In this document: positions 8,141-17,249 of the stretch, piece by piece
How the letters are laid out: the number at the start of each line of letters is the position of its first letter
Position numbering within the stretch: position 1 is the stretch's first letter
Origin: Rhodocyclaceae bacterium
GTDB taxonomy: Bacteria > Pseudomonadota > Gammaproteobacteria > Burkholderiales > Rhodocyclaceae
NCBI GenBank assembly: GCA_026646875.1
Contig: JAPKHL010000001.1
Location: 1 to 64,000, forward strand
DNA: 64,000 nucleotides
Direction: 5' to 3'
The notes under the pieces: model-generated
Told to the model about the DNA's origin: nothing
What the model saw: the letters and a program-made list of their open reading frames with translations, nothing else
The model's database searches: none
Program-made: the position numbers and the translations under genes

Positions 8141-9412
8141 CTACAGCACCTGGAAGGCGAGGATCGCCACGCAGGTTGGCGGCAGCGCGGCAAGAAACAG
8201 GCCGAGCGGGCTGATCGCCTCGTCGCGGAAGCTGCCCTTGAGGATCGAGAAGCCGGCGGGGTTGGGGGCGTTGGCGATCACCGTGAGACCGCCACCGGTC
8301 ACCGCGCCGGCGACCAGGGCGTACTTGAACTCGGGCGTGACCCCCTGCACCAGCGAGCCGAGGTAGGTCAGCGCGGCGTTGTCGGTGACCGCGGTGAGGG
8401 CGGTGGCGACGAAGTAGAGGACGGTGCTGTCGATGTCCGAGAGGACGGGTTGCAGCCACCACTGCTGCAGGCCGCCGAGCGTCACCAGGCCGGCCAGGAA
8501 GAAGGCGACGAGCAGGCCCTCGCGCAGGATCAGGCGGTCCTGGTACTTCTTGTAGGCCTCGGTGTAGCCGAGGAAGAACAGGAAGAGCCCCATGAACACG
8601 GCCGCATGGTGGGCGAACACGACGACGCCGACGAGGAAGAGGATGTGCATCGCGGTGACCGTCTTCGAGGAGGGAATCGCCCCCTCGGCCGCCGCGCCGG
8701 CGACCGCCTGTCCCTTGCTGGCGATCTCGTGGCGGAACAGCCAGGCCACGACGCCGGCGTTGATCAGCACGGCCGTTGCCGCCTTCCAGCCGAAGTGGGC
8801 GAACATGAACGGCGTGTCCCACTGCCAGGTGGCGGCGACCATCAGCACCGGCGGCGCCGCGAAGTGCGTCAGGGTGCCGCCGATCGAGACGTTCACGAAG
8901 AGGACGCCGATCGTCGAGTACTGCAGGCGCGTGCTCAGGCCGCGGGAATAGAAGGCGTCGCGCAGGAGCAGCGCGGCAATCGTCATGGCCGCCGGCTCGG
9001 TGATGAAGGAGCCGAGCAGCGGAATCAGCGCAAGGCACAGGAAATACATGGCCACGCCGCGCTGGAAGGGCATCAGGCGGGCCAGCGACTGCACGCCGTC
9101 GAGCACCAGGGAGAGGATCGGCCGGCTGGCGGCGATGACCATGATGACGAAGACGAACATCGGTTCGGTGAAGTTGCGCCCCTGCAGGTAATCGACCGCG
9201 CTGTCGCGACCCGAGATGAAGAACAGCGCGACGATCAGCACGAAGGCCCAGAAGCCGAACACCACCTCGACCTCGCCGAGCAGGTGCCAGAGCCCCGCGT
9301 GTCTGGGCTGAAGGTGGGCAAGGCGGGAAAAGAACTTGGTGGAGAAGGTGTGGACGATGGCGATGCCGAAAAGGATCGCGGCGATGAGCTCCGGTACGGT
9401 GAAATTGGGCAT
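8141..9412 (-). CDS. Putative Na+/H+ antiporter
   Basis: Polytopic membrane protein; motifs such as GSFITEPAAMTIAALLL and FVNVSIGGTLTHFAAPPVLMVA. Confidence 0.75.
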   Translation of the reverse strand: MPNFTVPELIAAILFGIAIVHTFSTKFFSRLAHLQPRHAGLWHLLGEVEVVFGFWAFVLIVALFFISGRDSAVDYLQGRNFTEPMFVFVIMVIAASRPILSLVLDGVQSLARLMPFQRGVAMYFLCLALIPLLGSFITEPAAMTIAALLLRDAFYSRGLSTRLQYSTIGVLFVNVSIGGTLTHFAAPPVLMVAATWQWDTPFMFAHFGWKAATAVLINAGVVAWLFRHEIASKGQAVAGAAAEGAIPSSKTVTAMHILFLVGVVVFAHHAAVFMGLFLFFLGYTEAYKKYQDRLILREGLLVAFFLAGLVTLGGLQQWWLQPVLSDIDSTVLYFVATALTAVTDNAALTYLGSLVQGVTPEFKYALVAGAVTGGGLTVIANAPNPAGFSILKGSFRDEAISPLGLFLAALPPTCVAILAFQVL

Positions 9413-9625
9413 GGTGTGGTCGATTTATCCGGTAGGACGAAGGACTCGGGCGGTCGGCGGACCGGTTCCCGGACGCTGCCCGCGGTCCCGGAGCGGGACC
9501 TTTTCCCCGCGCTGGCGCCATGGCGGTCCGGGGAGCGGAACACCGCCGCCCGGCTTGTTGTGCCCTGAATAATAATCGAAACCTTCGCGCCGTAGTGCTT
9601 TTCCCCGGCGCGCGCGGGATGTCGC

Positions 9626-10588
9626 TCATTGCAGGCAGTAGGCGACGGGCGCCGGCATTTCCGGCATGGCGTCGTCACCGATGGCCTCGCGCACGGCGAT
9701 CTCGATGCCGTAGCTGAGCGCGGTCAGCGGCAGGTCGTTGGCCGTGAGGCCGAAGGGCTCCTCGATCTCGTCGCCGATCGCGTCGAGCCCGAAGAAGGTG
9801 TAGGCGACGATGCCGACGACGACCGGCGTCAGCGCACCGATCGAGTCGACGAGCCCGAACGGCAGCAGGTAGCAATAGACGTAGACGGTCCGGTGCAGCA
9901 GGACGGCATAGGAGAACGGGAGCGGCGTGTGCCGGATGCGTTCGCAGCCGCCCAGCACATCGGCCAGCTGGCCGATCGTCCGGTCCACTTCCTGCGCCAG
10001 CACCGGGGCGATCCAGCCGCGCTGCAGGCAGGTTCGCAGATCGGCGCCGATTCCGTCGAGAATCGCCGCCGCGGCATTCTGCCGCGACGCCAGCGCGGCC
10101 ACGGCTTCCGCCGGCAGCAGGCGCGCGAGTTCCTCGCCGGCGCCTGCGCGGCTGCCCTCGCCGCCAGCCTCGTCGCGCAACTGGTGGCGCAAGGCGTGCG
10201 CGAAGGCGGCGGCCGACAATGCCATCCGCCGCTGGATTTCCCGCACGCTCGCGGCCGCCGCTGCGTCGTCGGTAACGATGAAGGCGCTGGCCTGTCGCGC
10301 CAGGTTGCGGCTGCAGTTGATCAGGGTTCCCCAGAGCTTGCGCGCCTCCCAGAAGCGCTCGTAGCTGGCGGAGTTCCTGAAGCCGAGGAAGATCGCCAGG
10401 GCCAGGCCCATCAGGCTGAAGGGGATGGTCGTCAGGGTCACCTTGACGTGATAGAACGAGCCATGCGTCAGGGTGACGGCCATCGCGGTGGCGATGGTGA
10501 TGCAGAGCTTGAGCCAGATGTTGGGGAGAATCGAGCCGCGCAGCAGGAAGAAATACTCGATGCCGCGCGGCCTGGGTCGAACGATCAT
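9626..10588 (-). CDS. Bestrophin-like (UPF0187/YneE) family channel protein
   Basis: TTIPFSLMGLALAIFLGFRNSASYERFWEARKLWG is characteristic of the bestrophin family. Confidence 0.85.
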   Translation of the reverse strand: MIVRPRPRGIEYFFLLRGSILPNIWLKLCITIATAMAVTLTHGSFYHVKVTLTTIPFSLMGLALAIFLGFRNSASYERFWEARKLWGTLINCSRNLARQASAFIVTDDAAAAASVREIQRRMALSAAAFAHALRHQLRDEAGGEGSRAGAGEELARLLPAEAVAALASRQNAAAAILDGIGADLRTCLQRGWIAPVLAQEVDRTIGQLADVLGGCERIRHTPLPFSYAVLLHRTVYVYCYLLPFGLVDSIGALTPVVVGIVAYTFFGLDAIGDEIEEPFGLTANDLPLTALSYGIEIAVREAIGDDAMPEMPAPVAYCLQ

Positions 10589-10782
10589 GGGGTGCGGAGG
10601 AAGCGGAAGGTGAACGGAAAGATGCGCGAAGCGGACAATACGGACGACGCGAACGCAACGATTAGCGTGGGCGGCGGGCGACGGCGAGGCAGAAAAATAT
10701 CACAACGTGATGTTAATGGCAAAACCCCGGCCCGGAGGGCGCGCTTCCCCGCCCCCGGGAAAGCGGAGCGCCACGGCTGCGC

Positions 10783-11175
10783 TCACGACAGGCCGGTCTG
10801 CAGCGCCTCGAACAGCTCGCGTTCCTCGAAGCGGACATGCGCCGCCAGGAGGTCGGCGAAGCGCGCCAGGATCGCGGCATCGGCCTGCGCGAGTTGCGCC
10901 ACCAGGGTGCGCAGCTCGGCGTGCTCCCGCTGCGTCCGCTCGACCAGCGCCGTCCGGGCGGCATCGCCATCCGCCAGCAGGCGGGGCAGAAGCTCGCTTT
11001 CCTCGATCCGGAAATGCGCGTCGATTTCGTCCGCGTAGCAGCGCCGGCAGACCTCCGCCTGTCCCCGTATCCGCGCCGCGTCGCCCGAGGCGGCGGCGCG
11101 CCGGGCGTCGAGCGCCAGTCGCAGCGCCGTGTGGTGCTCGCGCGAGAGATCCTGGAGAAAGGCGTGGCGTTGCAT
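10783..11175 (-). CDS. Hemerythrin domain-containing protein
   Basis: REHHTALRLAL, HFRIEESELLPRL, HAELRTL, HVRFEERELFEAL His/Glu pattern. Confidence 0.85.
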   Translation of the reverse strand: MQRHAFLQDLSREHHTALRLALDARRAAASGDAARIRGQAEVCRRCYADEIDAHFRIEESELLPRLLADGDAARTALVERTQREHAELRTLVAQLAQADAAILARFADLLAAHVRFEERELFEALQTGLS

Positions 11176-11217
11176 CGGACGACTCCTTGAAAGGCGGACA
11201 GTGCCCGCCGGAAAGGT

Positions 11218-12066
11218 TTACCAGTACTTCTCGAAGGCCATCTGGCCGGGCTGGCCGCGACGGGCCGGCGCGAGGCCGCGCGCGCCCAGCTGCTGGCGCA
11301 GTTCGCGGGTCATCTCCGGATTGCCGCAGACCAGCACGCGCGCCGTGGCGGCGTCGAGCGGCGCGCCGGCCGCCCGTTCCAGCATGCCCTCGGCAAGCAG
11401 CTGCGGCAGCCGGCGGTCGAGCGGGGTGGCGCCGGGTTCGCGGGTCGCCACCGGCAGATAGACCAGCTCGGCGAGCGCAGGCTCGCGGCCATCGGCGCCG
11501 GCATCCTGGGTGCACGCCCGCATTTGCGGGGGCAGCGCGGCAATCTCCTCGCGATAGACGAGTTCGGCGGCCTGCCGGACGGAATGGACGACGATCAGCC
11601 GGCGGAAGCGCAGCCACGTCGCCGGATCGCGCAGGATCGAGACGAAGGGGCCGATGCCGGTGCCACTGGCCAGCAGCCAGAGATCGCGTCCCGGGGCCAG
11701 CGGGTCGAGGGTGAGGAAGCCGTAGGCGGCCTTGTCGATGCGGATCGCGTCGCCCTCGCGCAGGCCGGCCAGGTGTTCCGAAAAGGCACCGCCCGGCACG
11801 CGGATGGCGACGAACTCGAGGTGCTCGTCGGTGGCTGCCGAGACCATCGAATAGGGCCGCCACACGCGCGCCTCGCCGTCGCCGAGCGCGAGCCGGGCGT
11901 AGTGCCCGGGGGTGAAACGGAAGCTCCGGTACCGGGTGGTGCGGAAGGAGAGCAGACGCGGCGTCCAGTGGCGGATCGCCAGCACGCGTTCGTCGGTCCA
12001 GCTTTCCGGTCCGGTGCGGGGCGGTGGCAGCGGCGCCAGCGCGCGCAGATCAGCGAGGTTTCCCAT
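11218..12066 (-). CDS. Ferredoxin--NADP reductase family protein
   Basis: FAD-binding RVWRPYSMVSA and NAD-binding LLASGTGIGPFVSIL motifs. Confidence 0.85.
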   Translation of the reverse strand: MGNLADLRALAPLPPPRTGPESWTDERVLAIRHWTPRLLSFRTTRYRSFRFTPGHYARLALGDGEARVWRPYSMVSAATDEHLEFVAIRVPGGAFSEHLAGLREGDAIRIDKAAYGFLTLDPLAPGRDLWLLASGTGIGPFVSILRDPATWLRFRRLIVVHSVRQAAELVYREEIAALPPQMRACTQDAGADGREPALAELVYLPVATREPGATPLDRRLPQLLAEGMLERAAGAPLDAATARVLVCGNPEMTRELRQQLGARGLAPARRGQPGQMAFEKYW

Positions 12067-13156
12067 GAGCGGCCTCCGTGGCAGTCAGGCGCCCGCGCAG
12101 CACGCTGCCCAGCAGGGTGGCGATGAACAGCGCCAGGACCAGGGCGTTGCCCAGTCCGGCGGCCTGGCGCAGCCCGAGGCTGTCGGCCAGGCCGCCGGCA
12201 AGGCGCATTCCGAGGGTGGCATGCAGTGCGGCGAGCGGCAGGTAGAAGACGGGGTGGTAGGGGATCTTCACGCGCATGATCGCCGGGAAGATGATCGGTG
12301 CGTGACCGAACACCATGGCGAACACGAAGCCCAGTCCGAGCGCGTGCAGGGCGGCGTCGCGCCAGGCGTGGCCGGGCTCGAGGGCGCCGGCCAGGCCAAG
12401 CAGGCCGGCGACCGCCAGCCAGGCATAGCCGGACAGCAGGCACAGGGCGATGAAGCGGGTCAGTCCCTGCGTGCGGGCGTTGCGCCGGGCGATGTCGTAG
12501 CGCAGCAACCAGACGGCGAGCGCCAGCAGGCCGAGGGCATGCAGGCGCAGGCCGAGGGGTTCGGCGAACAGGGCCAGCGTGGCGCCCAGGGGCAACAGGA
12601 TGGCGATCAGGTAGAAGACACGGTGCGCGTGCGGCGGCGTCGGCAGGAAACGGGTCAGTTCGAGGCGTTCGCCGGCGATCGTCAGGACCAGGAAGGCCAG
12701 CCACCACGGCACGGCGGGCAGCGGCGAGGCGCCGGCGAGCCAGACCAGGTTGCCGAGCAGCCAGCACAGGGCGCCGCCGGCGAGCACCAGGGTGAACGGG
12801 GCGACCAGCCGGCGCAGCACCTGCACGCTGGCGGCGACGAGGACGGCGGAACCGGCCAGCGCGCTGCACTGGGCCAGCAGCGGCGGTGCGCCGGCCAGCA
12901 GCAGGAGGCCGCCAAGGCCGGCGGCGGCGGGCCCGAGATAGGCCCAGCCGCGCGCGAGCGCGACGGCGCGCTCGAGGCTGATGACGGTGCCGAAGAAGGC
13001 CGAGATCATCAGGGCGCCGTGGCTGCCGGCCTGCGCTGCGGCCGCGTCCGGTACCTCCCAGGCAAGACGGGCGAGGCCGGCCAGCACGCCGCCGAGCAGC
13101 GAGAGCATGCCGCCGAGCAGCAGCGGGAAACGGGCGGCGGGACGCAGGTCGCTCAC
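12050..13156 (-). CDS. Polytopic membrane protein, possibly NnrS-like
   Basis: About a dozen hydrophobic segments; FGHAPIIFPAIMRV; position in the NO-linked cluster. Confidence 0.5.
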   Translation of the reverse strand: MSDLRPAARFPLLLGGMLSLLGGVLAGLARLAWEVPDAAAAQAGSHGALMISAFFGTVISLERAVALARGWAYLGPAAAGLGGLLLLAGAPPLLAQCSALAGSAVLVAASVQVLRRLVAPFTLVLAGGALCWLLGNLVWLAGASPLPAVPWWLAFLVLTIAGERLELTRFLPTPPHAHRVFYLIAILLPLGATLALFAEPLGLRLHALGLLALAVWLLRYDIARRNARTQGLTRFIALCLLSGYAWLAVAGLLGLAGALEPGHAWRDAALHALGLGFVFAMVFGHAPIIFPAIMRVKIPYHPVFYLPLAALHATLGMRLAGGLADSLGLRQAAGLGNALVLALFIATLLGSVLRGRLTATEAAHGKPR

Positions 13157-13174
13157 GATGCCGGCCTTTCCGGT

Positions 13175-13459
13175 TCAGTGGCCGCAGGCCCGGGCGACGC
13201 CGGTCGCGGTATCGGCGGCGGGCTTGCCGATGCGCACCTGCCAGACCTCGGGACCGTTCTCCAGATAGTCCCAGGTGAACTCGCCGGGCGATTCGGCCTG
13301 GAACTGATAGAACAGCGGTTTCGGGTCGTGGTCGTTGACCAGCAGCAGCGCCTCGCCGGCGGCCAGCGTGTCGAAGGTGCCGAAGATCAGCGGGTGGCGT
13401 TGGCGCGGCGGGATTTCGCGCACGTCGATGGTGGTCCGGCAGGGGGTCGGGGTGTTCAT
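13175..13459 (-). CDS. DUF2249 domain protein
   Basis: TTIDVREIPPRQRHPLIFGTFDTLAAGEALLLVNDHDPKPLFYQFQ signature. Confidence 0.8.
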   Translation of the reverse strand: MNTPTPCRTTIDVREIPPRQRHPLIFGTFDTLAAGEALLLVNDHDPKPLFYQFQAESPGEFTWDYLENGPEVWQVRIGKPAADTATGVARACGH

Positions 13460-13525
13460 GGCGGTGCTCCTTTCAGCGGGGGGGAAGGGTGGGATGCGTG
13501 GCAGCGGCTCGCCGTCCGGCGGCGC

Positions 13526-13870
13526 TCACTGCGGATCGATGTCCGCCTGCCAGCCGAAATGCAGGCGGGTGCGCTCGGCCATCATCGACGGGTCCCAGGG
13601 GGGCTCCCAGACCAGGCGGACGTCGCACTCGACGTTTTCCGGCAGGCCGGCGCGCAGGGCGGCATGAACGTCGTCGAGGATCATTTCCCCCATCGGGCAG
13701 GCCGGCGAGGTCATCGTCATCTCGATCGCGACGCGCCCGACGTCCGCCTCGACGCGGTAGACCAGTCCGAGGTCGACGATGTTGACGCCGACTTCGGGAT
13801 CGACCACCTGCCGCAGGATGTCGCGCACGCGCTCCTCGTCGGGAGCGGGCAGTTGACCGGGTGTGTTCAT
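13526..13870 (-). CDS. DUF59/MIP18-family metal-sulfur cluster assembly factor
   Basis: RDILRQVVDPEVGVNIVDLGLVY and MTSPACPMGEMI motifs. Confidence 0.85.
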   Translation of the reverse strand: MNTPGQLPAPDEERVRDILRQVVDPEVGVNIVDLGLVYRVEADVGRVAIEMTMTSPACPMGEMILDDVHAALRAGLPENVECDVRLVWEPPWDPSMMAERTRLHFGWQADIDPQ

Positions 13871-13978
13871 CGCGCCTCCAAAGCTGTAGAATCAATACAT
13901 GTTAATCGTAACACCCACCCACCTCAAAAGCAATATCAAATTTACCGCTTTAACCTTGACCACGAAATCCGCCGCCCC
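13871..13978. promoter_or_regulatory. Divergent promoter region with candidate NsrR half-site (ATGTATT on minus strand, 13894-13900)
   Basis: AT-rich intergenic between divergent Rrf2 and DUF59 genes; ATGTATT resembles the NsrR half-site ATGYATT. Confidence 0.35.
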
Positions 13979-14437
13979 ATGAAACTCACCACCTTCTCCG
14001 ACTACACCCTGCGCGTATTGATGTACCTGGCAATGGACCGCGACCGGCTGGCCACCATTCCCGAGATCGCCTCGGCCTACGGCATTTCGGAGAATCATCT
14101 GATGAAGGTGGTGCACCAGCTGGCGCGCAGCGGCGTCGTCGAATCGGTGCGCGGCAAGGGGGGCGGCATCCGTCTGGCGCTGGCGCCCGCCGAGATCCGC
14201 ATCGGCCGCATCGTGCGCGCCAGCGAGGGCTCGGGGCCGGTCGTCGAGTGCCACCCGGAAGCCGGCAGCGGCGCCACCGCGCACGCCAGCTGTCGCATCG
14301 CACCGGTGTGCCGCCTGGCCAGCGTGCTGGCGACGGCCTTCGACGCCTTCTACGCCAGCCTCGATGCGTACACGCTGGCCGATCTGATCGTCGAGCCGCG
14401 GGCCCTGGGCATCCTGCTCCACCCCCGTCCGGCCTGA
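13979..14437 (+). CDS. nsrR: Rrf2-family regulator, NsrR-type
   Basis: MKLTTFSDYTLRVLMYLAM...ISENHLMKVVHQLARSGVVESVRGKGGGIRLA; three Cys in the effector region. Confidence 0.8.
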   Translation: MKLTTFSDYTLRVLMYLAMDRDRLATIPEIASAYGISENHLMKVVHQLARSGVVESVRGKGGGIRLALAPAEIRIGRIVRASEGSGPVVECHPEAGSGATAHASCRIAPVCRLASVLATAFDAFYASLDAYTLADLIVEPRALGILLHPRPA

Positions 14438-14454
14438 GCCGGATACTCAGGCGC

Positions 14455-15114
14455 TCAGGCGTCGCGTCCGGCGAGGCCGTGCTCGACGGCATAGACGGCG
14501 GCCTGCACGCGGCTGCTCAGGCCGAGCTTGCGCAGGATGCCCTGCACGTGGATCTTCACCGTGCTCTCGGCCAGATCGAGGGCGCGGGCGATTTCCTTGT
14601 TGCTTTCGCCACGCGCGAGGAAGGCCATGATCTCGCGCTCGCGCGGACTCAGCCGCTCCTTCTCGGCCGGCGGCCGTGCCTCCGGCACCGGGCGACGGAC
14701 GCCCTGCACGAGCTTGCCGGTCATCTGCGGCGAGATCACCGATTCGCCGTCGGCGGCACGGCGGATCGCATCGACCAGCGCCTCGGTCTCGATGTTCTTG
14801 AGCAGGTAACCGCTGGCGCCGCCACGCAGGGCTTCGAGCAGGTCCTCGGCGTCCTCGGAAACGGTGAGCATCAGCACCTGCGTGCCGGGCACCTCCTCGA
14901 CGATCAGCCGCACCGCTTCGAGTCCGGAGGTGCCGCGCATGTGCAGGTCGAGCAGGACGACGTCGGGCTGCAGCGATTTGGCCCGCTTGACCCCCTCGAG
15001 CCCGTCGCCGGCCTCGCCGACGACCTCGAAACCGGGCTGACGGGCCAGCAGCGAGCGGATGCCGCTGCGAAACAGCGTGTGATCGTCCACCAACAGGACG
15101 CGGATGGTGTTCAT
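14455..15114 (-). CDS. narL: NarL-type two-component response regulator
   Basis: REC domain plus LuxR HTH (LSPREREIMAFLARGESNKEIARALDLAESTVKIHVQGILRKL); overlaps the narX stop. Confidence 0.9.
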   Translation of the reverse strand: MNTIRVLLVDDHTLFRSGIRSLLARQPGFEVVGEAGDGLEGVKRAKSLQPDVVLLDLHMRGTSGLEAVRLIVEEVPGTQVLMLTVSEDAEDLLEALRGGASGYLLKNIETEALVDAIRRAADGESVISPQMTGKLVQGVRRPVPEARPPAEKERLSPREREIMAFLARGESNKEIARALDLAESTVKIHVQGILRKLGLSSRVQAAVYAVEHGLAGRDA

Positions 15115-17054
15115 GCGGCTTCCCTGTGCAAGCCGGGCAGCGTGAGCCGGACGGCGGTCCCCTGCCCCGGTCGCGATTCGACCTGCAGCCTGCCGCCAAT
15201 GCGGTGCGCCCGTTCCTTCATGATCTTGAGTCCGACGTGCTGCTCGGACAGGTCGTCGGCGCGCGCCACCGGGTCGAAGCCGACGCCATCGTCGGTGACG
15301 GTGAGCAGGACGTCGTCGAGCCGGTGCGCCATGTGCACCTCCACCCGGCTCGCCCGTGCGTGCTTGCGGATGTTCGACAGCGATTCCTGGACGATGTGCA
15401 GGACCTGCGTCTCGTACTCCGCGGGCAGCGGCGCGCCGCTGGTATCGACGGTGAAGCGCGCGGCGATGCCGGTCTGCCCCTCGAACTTCTGCAGGGCATT
15501 GCGGATGGCGGCCTCGAGGTCGGCCTCGCGCACGCGGGTGCGGAAGTGGACCAGCAGTTCGCGCACGTCGTCGTAGCTTTCCTGCACGCCCTCGCGGATG
15601 TTCGCGGTTTCCTCGAGCGCGCCGGCGATGTCCTGCCGCCGCAGCGAATCCTCGAGGAGCTGCGCCTTGATGTTGAGGAAGGCCAGGCTCTGCGCGATCG
15701 AATCGTGCAGTTCCTGGGCCAGCAGGTTGCGCTCTTCCGAGACCGCTAGCTCGCGGTCGCGCGAGACCAGCCGCTGGTTCTCGACGGCGGCGCCAAGATG
15801 CTTGCCCAGGGTTTCGAAGAGGTGCATCTCGGCCGGACCGATCTCGCGTTCGCCGGTGAAATACAGGTTGTAGACGCCGAGCAACTGCTTCTTGAAGCGG
15901 ATGGTGAAGGCGCTCGCTGTCTGGTAGCCCTCCTGCCGGCAGGCCTGCAGGGTCATCGAGGCCGGCGGCTTGCCGATGAAGGCGACCAGCGGCACGGCGT
16001 CGCGCGCGACCTCGCCGCAGACGCACTCGCCCGAGCACATGGCGGCTTCCTTGCGGACGAATTCGTCGGAGAGGCCGTCGTGGATCAGCAGGAAGAGCTT
16101 CTGCGACTTGCTGTCGAAGAGCCGCACGGCGCCGCCCTGCGCCCCCGAGGCGCGGATCACGCGGCGGATGAAGCCCCGGCAGAGTTCCTCGAGCGAGGCG
16201 GGGTCGTTGAGGAAGGCGGCGATCTCGTAGAGCGAGGCAAGTTCGTGGTTCTTTTCCTCGAGGCTGCGGGTCTTGGCCTCGACGCGCTCCTCGAGCGTCG
16301 CGTACAGGTCCTCGAGGTGGCCGGCCATGCGGTTGAAGCCGACCGCCAGCGAGCCGAATTCGTCGCGCGCGCTGACCGGCAGGCGCACGCCGAAATCCTC
16401 GTCGGCCATGCGGCCGATGCCCTCCTGCAGCAGCCGGACCGGGCGCACCACGAGGACGAAGAAGTAATAGATGAGCGCAACGGTGCCGATCAGGGCGAGC
16501 AGCACCAGGCCGAGCTGGAAGGAGCGCAGGACATTGGTGTTGCGCGCGTAGCTCTTTTCCATCATCAGCACCAGCGCGTTGACGCTGCCGACGAACTGGC
16601 CGACGTCGATGTGGTAGCGATCGAGCAGCAGGGCGCGCTGGCGTGCGTCCGGTGACTCGATGAGGGCGACGATCAGCGGCCGCATGCGGTTCTTCCACTG
16701 CGCGTGCATCTCGTCGGCGGCGCTGCGGATCGCCTCGTCGCGCGGCATGAACAGGGGGCGCAGCGGGTCGCCGCGCTCGAGTCCGGTCTGCACGCGTTCG
16801 AACAGCGCCATTTCGGCGCGGATTTCGCTGCTCAGGGTGTTCTGCGGATCGCTGCCCTGGGTGAAGCGCTCGAGGAGATAGCCGATGCGGTAGGAGCGCA
16901 TGCGCTGGCTGCCGGCATCGTTGATCGCCGCTGCGGCGCCCTCGAGCTGCCAGGAAATGAGCAGGGTCATGCCGATCGCGGTGGTGGCGACGAGAAAGAA
17001 CACCACCAGCACGCCGATGATCTTGTTCGAGAGTTTCTGGTGGTTTTCAACCAT
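15111..17054 (-). CDS. narX: Nitrate/nitrite sensor histidine kinase NarX
   Basis: P-box-like AINDAGSQRMRSYRIGYLL, HAMP, GAF-like Cys cluster, ELHDSIAQSLAFLNIKAQLL. Confidence 0.9.
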   Translation of the reverse strand: MVENHQKLSNKIIGVLVVFFLVATTAIGMTLLISWQLEGAAAAINDAGSQRMRSYRIGYLLERFTQGSDPQNTLSSEIRAEMALFERVQTGLERGDPLRPLFMPRDEAIRSAADEMHAQWKNRMRPLIVALIESPDARQRALLLDRYHIDVGQFVGSVNALVLMMEKSYARNTNVLRSFQLGLVLLALIGTVALIYYFFVLVVRPVRLLQEGIGRMADEDFGVRLPVSARDEFGSLAVGFNRMAGHLEDLYATLEERVEAKTRSLEEKNHELASLYEIAAFLNDPASLEELCRGFIRRVIRASGAQGGAVRLFDSKSQKLFLLIHDGLSDEFVRKEAAMCSGECVCGEVARDAVPLVAFIGKPPASMTLQACRQEGYQTASAFTIRFKKQLLGVYNLYFTGEREIGPAEMHLFETLGKHLGAAVENQRLVSRDRELAVSEERNLLAQELHDSIAQSLAFLNIKAQLLEDSLRRQDIAGALEETANIREGVQESYDDVRELLVHFRTRVREADLEAAIRNALQKFEGQTGIAARFTVDTSGAPLPAEYETQVLHIVQESLSNIRKHARASRVEVHMAHRLDDVLLTVTDDGVGFDPVARADDLSEQHVGLKIMKERAHRIGGRLQVESRPGQGTAVRLTLPGLHREAA

Positions 17055-17153
17055 GGAAGCTGTCCGGGCAACCCCGGGAAGATAGTCGACTCGCCGGCCT
17101 GCGACAAGCGGCCTCCGGCATCCGCGCCGGTTTCATTGGATTCCTCCCCACGC

Positions 17154-17188
17154 AAAAAAATCCCCCCGCCCCGAAGGGCGGAGGGATC
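17154..17188 (-). terminator. Rho-independent terminator of the nar operon
   Basis: Minus strand: GATCCCTCCGCCCTTCGGGGCGGGGGGATTTTTTT, downstream of narI. Confidence 0.85.
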
Positions 17189-17249
17189 GTCATCGACCCG
17201 GCCGGCGGATAGGGAGAAACGCCCGCCGGGTTGAAGCCTGCGCGCAGTC

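Noticed and set aside
9413-9625. Possible Na+-responsive riboswitch upstream of the antiporter
   Set aside because: Only unsupported GC-rich dyads seen; cannot be asserted without a covariance model scan.
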